In this document: in pieces, positions 1 through 7,440 of the stretch
Numbering within the stretch: position 1 is the first letter of the stretch
How the letters are laid out: each line of letters starts with the position of its first letter
NCBI GenBank assembly: GCA_003576535.1
Contig: QXCQ01000018.1
Coordinates: 174,627 to 238,626 of the forward strand
DNA length: 64,000 nt
Reading direction: 5' to 3'
From: Nakamurella silvestris
GTDB taxonomy: Bacteria > Actinomycetota > Actinomycetes > Mycobacteriales > Nakamurellaceae
Position numbers and translations under genes: made by a program
The notes under the pieces: model-generated
The model's input: the letters and a program-made list of their open reading frames with translations, nothing else
Told to the model about the DNA's origin: nothing
The model's database searches: none

Positions 1-1
1 C

Positions 2-460
2 GCGGTGGGGCGGTTGAGGGTGCCTGCACCGGTGGCGCATGTGGGTCCGGTGCCTGATCGGGTGGCGGTGAATACCTGGACGTGGTTGTGGGTGGATGAG
101 CCTGAGCCGGTGTCGATTCGGGTGGCGGCGGGGGGTGTGTCGGTGGTGGCGCCGGCGACATTGTCGTCGACGAGGTGGTCGTCGGACGAACCCGAGAGCA
201 GCCCGGTGGTCTGTATGGGTGCGGGTGAGCCGCCGGCTCCGCACGTCACAGGTGTCCCTGATTGTGGGTATGTGTTCCGGCTCCGGTCCACACCCGAACG
301 TACCGGGGGTCGGAACACGTGGGCGTTGGAGGTGACGGCGACGTGGTCGGTGGTGTGGTCGTCGAACACGGGCGAGTCGGGGACCGACACACTGACTTCG
401 TCAGCGATGTTGCCCGTGCGGGTGGGGCAGTGGCGCAGCGTCCTGGTCGACCCAGGATGA
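2..460 (+). CDS. Unrecognised protein, C-terminal part (5' end outside window)
   Basis: The reading frame is open to the left edge, so only about 150 C-terminal residues are visible and the first GTG (position 5) is not a trustworthy start. The fragment is rich in Val, Thr and Trp, with alternating strands (for example VAVNTWTWLWV and EVTATWSVVWSS) and two cysteines in contexts VVCMG and PDCGY. This looks like a beta-sandwich tail of a secreted or surface protein. From memory it resembles C-termini of actinobacterial proteins loosely annotated as ATP/GTP-binding proteins, but no catalytic motif is visible. It converges with the helicase on the other strand, with the palindrome at 483-552 between them. 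Confidence 0.55.
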   Translation, partial: AVGRLRVPAPVAHVGPVPDRVAVNTWTWLWVDEPEPVSIRVAAGGVSVVAPATLSSTRWSSDEPESSPVVCMGAGEPPAPHVTGVPDCGYVFRLRSTPERTGGRNTWALEVTATWSVVWSSNTGESGTDTLTSSAMLPVRVGQWRSVLVDPG

Positions 461-482
461 CCCGAACCCGCCCCACCCCCTT

Positions 483-552
483 GTTCCCGCGCACGTTCTT
501 GCTCCTCGCGCACGAAACATCGTGCGCGAGAACGAACAACGTGCGCGGGAAC
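483..552. repeat. Nested palindrome, family A, copy 1
   Basis: This is a 70-bp element with two concentric stems. The outer arms GTTCCCGCGCACGTT (483-497) and AACGTGCGCGGGAAC (538-552) are perfect complements. The inner arms CTCGCGCACGA (505-515) and TCGTGCGCGAG (520-530) close on a 4-base loop. Copies of the same length occur at 52715-52784, 61420-61489 and 61962-62031. This copy fills the gap between two converging genes, so it could terminate transcription from both sides. Confidence 0.9.
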
Positions 553-563
553 GGCAGAAGCCG

Positions 564-2876
564 CTAGGACCCGAGGGCGCTGATCATCAGCTTCAGCACC
601 ACCACGGCCCCGGCCTTGTCCAAGGGATTGTTGCCGTTGCCGCACTTGGGCGACTGCACGCACGACGGACAACCGGACTGGCACGGGCAGCTCTCGACCA
701 GGTCGCGCACCGCCGTCAACCAGGGCAGCAGCACCTGGAAACCGCGATCGGCGAAGCCGGCCCCGCCGGGGTAGCCGTCGTAGACGATGACGGTCGGCTC
801 CCCGGTGTCCGGGTGCAGGTTCGTCGACAGGCCGCCGATGTCCCACCGGTCGCAGCAGGCGAACAGCGGCAGCAGCCCGATCGCGGCGTGTTCGGCCGCA
901 TGCAGCGCTCCCGGCACCCCGTCCTCCGAGATCCCGGCGTCGGCAAGCACTTCCAGCGGTATGGCGTACCAGACGGCCCGGGTGTCCAGGATCTGCTCGG
1001 GCAGGTCCAGGGTGACCATGTCGATCAGCTCCCCACCGGAGCGCCGACGCAGGTAGCCGACCACCTGCTCGGTCACCTCGACCTCGGACAGGCCGATCCG
1101 GATCCCTTGAGGCAGAACGGATTCCGCCTCAGTCGAAGTGATCATCACACTCGAGACCGAACGCGGTGACGTCGTCCAGTCGGGCCTTTCGGCGTGCACC
1201 AGGGCGACACCCTGTTCCAGGTCGAGGGAGTCGACCACGTAGGTGTCCCCGCGATGCAGGTGCACCGCCCCGGGGTGCACCGATCCACCGGCCCGAGCCC
1301 CGTCGACGGTGCCGAGCATCCGGCCCGTCCCGCCCTCGACGATCGCCACCTGTCCGGCCCCGCCCCCGCGTAGGTCGATCTCGTCCGAGGGGTGATGACG
1401 TTCGGTGTAGTACCAACCGCTCGTCCGCTCGCGGAGCACCCCGTCACGGACCAGGCGGCGGATCAACGGCAACACCGTCTCCCCGCCGAACAACTCGAGT
1501 TCCTCGACGGTCAAATGTTTCTCGGCCGCGGCGCAGGCCAGATGCGGCCCGAGGATGTGCACATTCGTCGGGTCGATGATCGCCGCCTCCACCGGGCGGC
1601 CGAACACCGCCGCCGGGTGATGCACCAGGTAGGAGTCCAGCGGATCGTCCCGGGCGACGAACACCACCAGAGCCCGGTCCTCGCCGCGCCCGGCCCGACC
1701 TGCCTGTTGCCACAGCGAGGCGAGGGTCCCGGGGTACCCGGCCAGCACTGCAGCATCCAGGCCGGAGATGTCCATCCCGAGTTCGAGGGCGTTGGTCGAG
1801 GCGACGCCGAGCAGTTCACCGGTGGCCAGCGCATGTTCCAGCTCCCGGCGTTCCTCCGCGAGGTAGCCGCCCCGGTAGGCCGCGATCCGGTCGATCAGCT
1901 CCGGGTGGCTGTCGGTCAGTCGGCGCTGGGCGGCCATCGCTGTCGCCTCGGCCCCTTGGCGGGATCGGACGAAGGTCAGGGTCCGCGCTCCGGCGGCGAC
2001 CAGGTCGGCCAGCATCCGGGCGGCCTCGTTCGGCGCGGAACGCCGTACCGGGGCACCGTTCTCGCCGAAGACGTCCGGGATGATCGGTGGCTCCCACAGG
2101 ATGAAATCGGCCCCGGCCCGCGGCGCGGCGTCATCGGTGACGGCGACCACGGGGGAGCCGATCAGTCGACCGGCCGACACTGCGGGGTCGGCGACGGTCG
2201 CCGAGGCCAGGATGAACACCGGGTCGGAGCCGTACATCCGGGCCAGCCGCCGCAGTCGGCGCAGCACCAGGGCCACATGGGAGCCGAAGACCCCACGGTA
2301 GGAATGGCACTCGTCCACCACGACGAACCGCAGGGCCTTGAGCAGGCGGGCCCACCGGGCGTGCTGGGGCAGGATGCCGCGATGGATCATGTCGGGGTTC
2401 GTCAGGATCCAGTTCGCGTTCGACCGGACCCAGTCCCGCTGGGCCATCGGGGTGTCCCCGTCGTAGAGGGCCGGCAGCAGTCCGGGGATGTCGAGATCAC
2501 CGAGGCTGGTCAGCTGGTCCGCCGCCAGGGCCTTGGTGGGGGACAGGTACAGGACGGCCGAGCGGTCCTCGGCGAGCAGTCGGGAGATGACGGGCATCTG
2601 GTAGGCCAGGGACTTGCCGGAGGCGGTCCCGGTGGCGATGACGACGTCCCGCCCGGCTTCGGCGTGTTCGGCCGCGTCGACCTGGTGCTGCCACGGGCGG
2701 TGGATCCCGCGCTCGGCCAGGGCGGCGGTCAGCGACGGGTCGACCCACTCGGGCCAGTCGGCGGTGCGCCCGGTCCGGGCGGGCAGATGCTCGATATGGG
2801 TCACCGGGGACTCGTCGGTGGGTACCGACATCAGCAGGGCATCCAGGAGCCGGAGCCGATCTACGTCCGTGGGCAT
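564..2876 (-). CDS. DEAD/DEAH-box helicase with DUF1998 C-terminal zinc cluster (MrfA/SftH-like)
   Basis: A superfamily 2 ATP-dependent nucleic-acid helicase of 770 residues. Walker A is ATGTASGKS (about residues 80-88), the Walker B box is DECH (about 188-191), motif III is SAT (about 225) and motif VI is QQAGRAGRG (about 390-398). The C-terminus has a cysteine cluster, CPCQSGCPSCVQSPKCGNG, typical of the DUF1998/MZB module found in the DNA-repair helicase MrfA of Bacillus. I chose the ATG at 2874-2876, which begins MPTDVDRLRL. The frame runs 35 codons further upstream, but that stretch is Arg/Cys-rich and does not resemble the family. A helicase gene also lies near topA in mycobacteria (Rv3649, from memory). 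Substrate and pathway are inferred. Confidence 0.88.
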   Translation of the reverse strand: MPTDVDRLRLLDALLMSVPTDESPVTHIEHLPARTGRTADWPEWVDPSLTAALAERGIHRPWQHQVDAAEHAEAGRDVVIATGTASGKSLAYQMPVISRLLAEDRSAVLYLSPTKALAADQLTSLGDLDIPGLLPALYDGDTPMAQRDWVRSNANWILTNPDMIHRGILPQHARWARLLKALRFVVVDECHSYRGVFGSHVALVLRRLRRLARMYGSDPVFILASATVADPAVSAGRLIGSPVVAVTDDAAPRAGADFILWEPPIIPDVFGENGAPVRRSAPNEAARMLADLVAAGARTLTFVRSRQGAEATAMAAQRRLTDSHPELIDRIAAYRGGYLAEERRELEHALATGELLGVASTNALELGMDISGLDAAVLAGYPGTLASLWQQAGRAGRGEDRALVVFVARDDPLDSYLVHHPAAVFGRPVEAAIIDPTNVHILGPHLACAAAEKHLTVEELELFGGETVLPLIRRLVRDGVLRERTSGWYYTERHHPSDEIDLRGGGAGQVAIVEGGTGRMLGTVDGARAGGSVHPGAVHLHRGDTYVVDSLDLEQGVALVHAERPDWTTSPRSVSSVMITSTEAESVLPQGIRIGLSEVEVTEQVVGYLRRRSGGELIDMVTLDLPEQILDTRAVWYAIPLEVLADAGISEDGVPGALHAAEHAAIGLLPLFACCDRWDIGGLSTNLHPDTGEPTVIVYDGYPGGAGFADRGFQVLLPWLTAVRDLVESCPCQSGCPSCVQSPKCGNGNNPLDKAGAVVVLKLMISALGS

Positions 2877-3304
2877 GGCTCCATTCTCCCGCCTCGGACG
2901 GCACCGGATGCACCCCTCAGCGCCACCCGAATGCACCGAGTACAGGCACCGCCGTCGGAGCTCGGGCACCCGCCGTGTCAACCGTCGCGGTTGGCCAAAC
3001 CATCCTGCGGTGGGGTATGCGCACTTGTGACCGTTAACATCTGCGCATATCCCACCTCAGGGCGAGATCAGGACGAGATCAGAGCATGATCATTTATGTG
3101 ACTGCCGTCATCTTGATCGATCCCGGCGCGCAAAACCGGGCATTCTGCAGGCGAGCCGGGTGAATCTCACTCTGTGGCCTGGCTTACAGTTCCCTGCAAG
3201 ACGCGTCGGCCACTCCAGGGCTGACGCGCCTTGAGTTTGTCGACCAGCGTCGGTCTGCCTGCTGTGCGAGCGCCCGACGCTGCCCGAGTCAGATCAGGAG
3301 CCCT
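2877..3304. other. Divergent intergenic region between helicase and hppA
   Basis: These 428 bases separate two divergently transcribed genes and must hold both promoters and the hppA leader. I see no tRNA, no strong hairpin and no convincing ORF. AGGAG at 3296-3300 sits 4 bases before the hppA ATG. No -35/-10 pair stands out enough to claim. Confidence 0.5.
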
Positions 3305-5554
3305 ATGTCCACCGTCATTGCCAGCGGCACTTTGGCAGGCAGCGATACCGCGATCCTCGTCGCCGTCGCTGTGGTCGCCCTCGTCGCTCTCGTCATCGCC
3401 TTCGTCCTCCGAGCGGGGGTCCTGGCCACCGGCCAGGGCACCGCCAAAATGCAGGAGATCTCCGCTGCGGTGCAGGAGGGCGCGGCGGCCTACCTGTCCC
3501 GCCAGTTCAGGACCCTGTCGATCTTCGTGATCCTGGTCTTCGCGCTGCTGTTCATCCTGCCCGCGGATTCGACGGCGGAGAAGATAGGGCGCTCCCTGTT
3601 CTTCCTGGTCGGTGCGGCCTTCTCGGCCTCGATCGGCTACTTCGGCATGTGGCTGGCCACCCGGGCCAACGTCCGGGTCGCCGCCGCAGCCAACACCGAG
3701 GGCCGGGAGAAGGCGATGCAGATCGCCTTCCGGACCGGTGGTGCGGTCGGTCTGGCCACCACGGGCCTGGGCCTGCTCGGTGCCTCCGTGGTTGTCCTCG
3801 TCTACGTCGCCGAGGCCCCGAAGGTGTTGGAGGGCTTCGGTTTCGGTGCGGCCATGCTCGCGATGTTCATGCGGGTCGGCGGCGGTATCTTCACCAAGGC
3901 CGCTGACGTCGGGGCCGACCTGGTCGGCAAGGTCGAACAGGGCATCCCCGAGGACGACCCCCGCAACGCCGCCACCATCGCCGACAACGTGGGCGACAAC
4001 GTCGGCGACTGCGCCGGCATGGCCGCCGACCTCTTCGAGTCCTACGCCGTCACCCTCGTCGCCTCGCTCATCCTGGGCAGCGCCGCCTTCGGCTCCAAGG
4101 GCCTGGTCTTCCCGTTGATCATCCCGGCGATCGGTGTGCTCACCGCGATCATCGGCGTCTACATCACCAAGGCGAAGAAGGGGGAGTCCGGGCTGGCCAC
4201 GATCAACCGGTCCTTCTACATCTCGGCGGGGATCTCGGCGGTCCTGTCGGCCGTCGCCTCCTTCACCTACCTGCCGACCTCCTTCGAGGGACTGGGAATG
4301 ACCGGTGACGGCAACCCGGCCCTGATCGCCATCATCGCCGTGCTCATCGGCATCGTCCTGGCCGCCGTCATCCTCTGGTTGACCGGCTACTTCACCGACA
4401 CGAATTTCAAACCCACCAAGGAGGTCGGGGCCAGCTCCGAGACCGGTGCGGCCACCGTCATCCTGTCCGGCATCTCCCTGGGCCTGGAATCGGCGGTCTA
4501 CACCGCCCTGGTCATCGCCGCGGCCGTCTACGGTGCGTTCCTGCTCTCCGGGACCTTGGGGGTGGCCCTGTTCGCCGTCGCCCTGGCCGGTTGCGGTCTG
4601 CTCACCACCGTCGGTGTCATCGTCGCCATGGACACCTTCGGGCCGATCTCGGACAACGCCCAGGGCGTGGCCGAGATGTCCGGGGACGTGTCCCCGGAGG
4701 GCGCGAAGATCCTCACCGAGCTGGACGCGGTCGGCAACACCACCAAGGCGATCACCAAGGGCATCGCCATCGCCACCGCGGTCCTCGCCGCGACGGCGCT
4801 CTTCGGCTCGTACTCCGACGCCATCGGCAACGCCCTGGCCAAGGCCGGCTCCGGAATCGTCACCGGTTCGGCCTTCTTCTTCGAAGTGTTCTCCCCGAAC
4901 GTCCTCGTCGGCCTGATCCTCGGCGCGGCCGTGGTGTTCATGTTCTCCGGCCTGGCCATCAACGCGGTCTCCCGCGCCGCCGGGGCCGTGGTCAAGGAGG
5001 TCCGCCGACAGTTCCGCGAGATCCCCGGGATCATGGAGGGCACCAACAAGCCCGAGTACGGCAAGGTCGTCGACATCGTCACCCGGGACTCCCTCCGGGA
5101 GCTCACGACTCCGGGTCTGCTCGCGGTGCTGGCACCCGTGGCGGTCGGTTTCGGCCTCGGTGTCGGACCGCTGGCCGGCTTCCTGGCCGGTGCCATCGCC
5201 ACCGGTGTGCTGATGGCCGTCTTCCTGGCGAACTCCGGCGGTGCCTGGGACAACGCGAAGAAGCTGGTGGAGGACGGCAACCACGGCGGCAAGGGCTCAC
5301 CGGCGCACGAGGCCACGGTCATCGGAGACACCGTCGGCGATCCGTTCAAGGACACGGCCGGCCCCGCGATGAACCCGCTCATCAAGGTGATGAACCTGGT
5401 GGCCGTGCTGATCGCCCCGGCCATCGTCAGCCTGTCGGTCGGCGAGTCCGAGAACACCTTCCTGCGGATTCTCGTGGCCTTGGTCGCAGTGGTGGTCATC
5501 GTCGCGTCGGTGATCATCTCCAAGCGGCGGGCATCGTCCCTGTTCGCCACGTGA
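3305..5554 (+). CDS. hppA: Membrane-bound proton-pumping inorganic pyrophosphatase
   Basis: A 749-residue integral membrane protein that hydrolyses pyrophosphate and exports protons. It is hydrophobic throughout, with about 15-16 membrane segments. The PPi-binding acidic signatures are present: DVGADLVGKVEQGIPEDDP, then DNVGDNVGDCAGMAADLFES, and near the C-terminus DNAKKLVEDGNHGGKG and GDTVGDPFKDTAGPAMNP. In the motif GNTTKA a lysine (residue 481) occupies the position that in this family separates K+-independent pumps (Lys) from K+-dependent ones (Ala), so this should be the K+-independent H+ type. The length is normal. It is a single gene followed by a strong hairpin at 5586-5624. Confidence 0.97.
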   Translation: MSTVIASGTLAGSDTAILVAVAVVALVALVIAFVLRAGVLATGQGTAKMQEISAAVQEGAAAYLSRQFRTLSIFVILVFALLFILPADSTAEKIGRSLFFLVGAAFSASIGYFGMWLATRANVRVAAAANTEGREKAMQIAFRTGGAVGLATTGLGLLGASVVVLVYVAEAPKVLEGFGFGAAMLAMFMRVGGGIFTKAADVGADLVGKVEQGIPEDDPRNAATIADNVGDNVGDCAGMAADLFESYAVTLVASLILGSAAFGSKGLVFPLIIPAIGVLTAIIGVYITKAKKGESGLATINRSFYISAGISAVLSAVASFTYLPTSFEGLGMTGDGNPALIAIIAVLIGIVLAAVILWLTGYFTDTNFKPTKEVGASSETGAATVILSGISLGLESAVYTALVIAAAVYGAFLLSGTLGVALFAVALAGCGLLTTVGVIVAMDTFGPISDNAQGVAEMSGDVSPEGAKILTELDAVGNTTKAITKGIAIATAVLAATALFGSYSDAIGNALAKAGSGIVTGSAFFFEVFSPNVLVGLILGAAVVFMFSGLAINAVSRAAGAVVKEVRRQFREIPGIMEGTNKPEYGKVVDIVTRDSLRELTTPGLLAVLAPVAVGFGLGVGPLAGFLAGAIATGVLMAVFLANSGGAWDNAKKLVEDGNHGGKGSPAHEATVIGDTVGDPFKDTAGPAMNPLIKVMNLVAVLIAPAIVSLSVGESENTFLRILVALVAVVVIVASVIISKRRASSLFAT

Positions 5555-5585
5555 TCACGCGCTGAACGCGGGTTTCGTACGTTTG

Positions 5586-5624
5586 GGTGAGGGGCTTCGA
5601 TCAATTTGATCGAAGCCCCTCACC
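5586..5624 (+). terminator. Perfect hairpin after hppA
   Basis: The 19-base arms 5586-5604 (starting GGTGAGGGGCTTCG) and 5606-5624 are exact reverse complements around one central base. It starts 31 bases after the hppA stop. There is no long T tract, as is common for actinobacterial terminators. Confidence 0.8.
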
Positions 5625-5722
5625 GGGCATCTCTCCTTGGTAGGGTCTGCGAGTCGTCCGCCTGATCGGGTGGACACCTGAGCGATCGAAGCTCGCACGC
5701 AAACGCCTACGAGGAGATCAAC

Positions 5723-6442
5723 ATGAAGCGCAATCTGATGGTTGCCGCCGCTCTGGCCGCCGGGCTCGTCCTGGCCGGCTGTGGCAGCGATGACGGCACC
5801 GCCACCCCCGTTTCCCCGACCACCACCGCCGTGGCCACCCAGACCTCCGACGCCGTCGAGACCTCCGACGCCGTCGAGACCAGCTCCGACGTCGAGACCT
5901 CCGACGGGGTCGAGACCAGCTCCGAGAGCACCGGGACCAGCGGCGGGGAGTCCTCCGGCGGCGGTGTCGCCGACGAGAACACGATCAAGTGGTTCACCAC
6001 CGTCTGTGGTGGGCTGACCGAGGTGCAGAACGTCGGCACCTCCATCGGCGAGCTGGCCCCGCCGGCCGGCACCACCGACCTGGGCGCGGCCCGCGACAAG
6101 ATCGTCGAAGGCCTCAAGCCGCTCGCCGAGAAGGTCAGCGGATTCGCCACCGAGCTCCAGGGCCTGCAGCCGCCGAGCATCGAGGGCGGCGAGAAGGTCA
6201 ACACCGCACTGGTGGAGGCCTTCAGCGGCATGGGAAGCGCGCTGACCAGCAGCATCGACGATCTTGCCGCCGCCGATCCGACCGACTCCTCGGCCATCAC
6301 CGGGGCGATGACCACCCTGGGCTCGGAGGTCACCAAGGCGACCAGCGGGCTGTCCGCGATGGGCGAACTGCCGACCCCGAGCGCCGAGGTCCAGGCCGCC
6401 GTCAAGGCGATCCCGGAGTGCGCGCCGTTCTTCGGCAGCTGA
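5723..6442 (+). CDS. Secreted lipoprotein of unknown function with acidic Ser/Thr-rich linker
   Basis: A 239-residue protein. The signal peptide MKRNLMVAAALAAGLVLAGC ends in lipobox LAGC, so Cys20 should be lipidated and the protein held on the outer face of the membrane. About residues 25-85 are a low-complexity linker with imperfect repeats of SDAVET / SDVET / SDGVETS. The remaining 150 residues are a mostly helical alanine-rich domain with two cysteines (VCGG and PECAPFF), probably disulphide-bonded. GAGGAG at about 5711 fits the ATG. It stands alone between two strong hairpins. I do not recognise the domain. Confidence 0.85.
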   Translation: MKRNLMVAAALAAGLVLAGCGSDDGTATPVSPTTTAVATQTSDAVETSDAVETSSDVETSDGVETSSESTGTSGGESSGGGVADENTIKWFTTVCGGLTEVQNVGTSIGELAPPAGTTDLGAARDKIVEGLKPLAEKVSGFATELQGLQPPSIEGGEKVNTALVEAFSGMGSALTSSIDDLAAADPTDSSAITGAMTTLGSEVTKATSGLSAMGELPTPSAEVQAAVKAIPECAPFFGS

Positions 6443-6490
6443 TCACCACGCAGCACCGGTAGCCCGCTCGCGGGTCACCTGATGTCACAC

Positions 6491-6534
6491 CGAGCAATGC
6501 CCGTCATCCCTTCGTGGATGGCGGGCATTGCTCG
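6491..6534 (+). terminator. Hairpin after lipoprotein gene
   Basis: The arms 6491-6509 (CGAGCAATGCCCGTCATCC) and 6516-6534 pair over 19 bases with one G.T wobble and a 6-base loop. It begins 48 bases after the lipoprotein stop. Confidence 0.75.
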
Positions 6535-6648
6535 TTCCGGGCTCGTTCCGGCTCGGTTCCGGCTTGGTCCGGTCCCGTTCTCCCCCCTCCCGAGCGCCTG
6601 CGGTGCGGCTGTCCGGTCACGGACGCGCGAGACGATAGCGTTGAGGAC

Positions 6649-7233
6649 GTGGGCCAGCTCTCGTTCTTCTCCGTCGCGCTCGCCGAACCTCGTCTGGAGG
6701 ATCTCGGCGGGTTGCTGGCCGCCCACGGCCAGGCCCTGCTGAACAACACCGGCGCGCGGGTGTCGATCCTGCTCGCCGACCAGTGGCGGGCCGAGGCCCT
6801 GGTCCAGGCATGTCGGGCCCGGGAGCTCGACGCCGACATCCTCCGGGTGGACGGCCCGGCCACGTTCCTGGTGCGCACCGAACGGCGGATCGAACTGCTG
6901 CCGGTGGCCCGGGCGTTCACCCGCGGCGCGGTGAAGTCGATCCCGGAGAATCTGCAGGTCACGCCCGGTTGGCTGTGGTGCTGGGCGGTCGCGGCCGGCC
7001 GTGAGGACGGGACCGGTTACCTGCTCGGGATGGACCCCCACGCCCCCGACACCCACGAGCGGTTGTTGGAGGTCTGTGCCAGGGCCGGACTGGCCGGAAC
7101 CATGATCGGTATTCGCGGCGGCGGCCCGGGTGTGCGTATCGTCGGCCATCGGAGACTCGAACGGCTGGTCGAAATTCTCGGCGAACCACCGACCGGTGCT
7201 CCGCCGGCCGCCTTTCCGTCCGTCGGACACTGA
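6649..7233 (+). CDS. Conserved hypothetical protein upstream of topA (Rv3647c-like)
   Basis: A 194-residue soluble protein starting MGQLSFFSVALAEPR at a GTG. The frame is open further left, but that part overlaps the preceding hairpin and is unlike a protein. The sequence mixes short alpha/beta elements (RVSILLADQWRAEALVQAC, RRIELLPVARAF) and ends in a disordered Pro/Ala tail. No catalytic motif is recognisable. From memory its size and place directly before topA match mycobacterial Rv3647c, a conserved protein of unknown function. It may share regulation with topA, although 207 bases separate them. Confidence 0.75.
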   Translation: MGQLSFFSVALAEPRLEDLGGLLAAHGQALLNNTGARVSILLADQWRAEALVQACRARELDADILRVDGPATFLVRTERRIELLPVARAFTRGAVKSIPENLQVTPGWLWCWAVAAGREDGTGYLLGMDPHAPDTHERLLEVCARAGLAGTMIGIRGGGPGVRIVGHRRLERLVEILGEPPTGAPPAAFPSVGH

Positions 7234-7440
7234 CCATTCGGGTACCGGATGTAGGTGTTCCCACGACGGCGTGGCATCCTGCACCGGAGACCACCGGTTG
7301 TCCGACGACCGGGTGGGCACCGAACAGTTCCGCCGACGCAGTACCGCAGTGAACCAGTACGAATAATGCAGTGACCCAGGGGCCGTGACCGGAAGAGGTA
7401 TCGGCCTGCAGAGGTAATAGCAAGGAGAACGTGACAGCGC

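Noticed and set aside
1392-3089. 565-codon plus-strand frame opposite the helicase
   Set aside because: A shadow of the high-G+C helicase gene. The product is Gly/Gln/Arg-rich with no domains.
3167-5284. 705-codon minus-strand frame opposite hppA
   Set aside because: Asp/Gly/Glu/Arg-rich antisense shadow of the pyrophosphatase gene.
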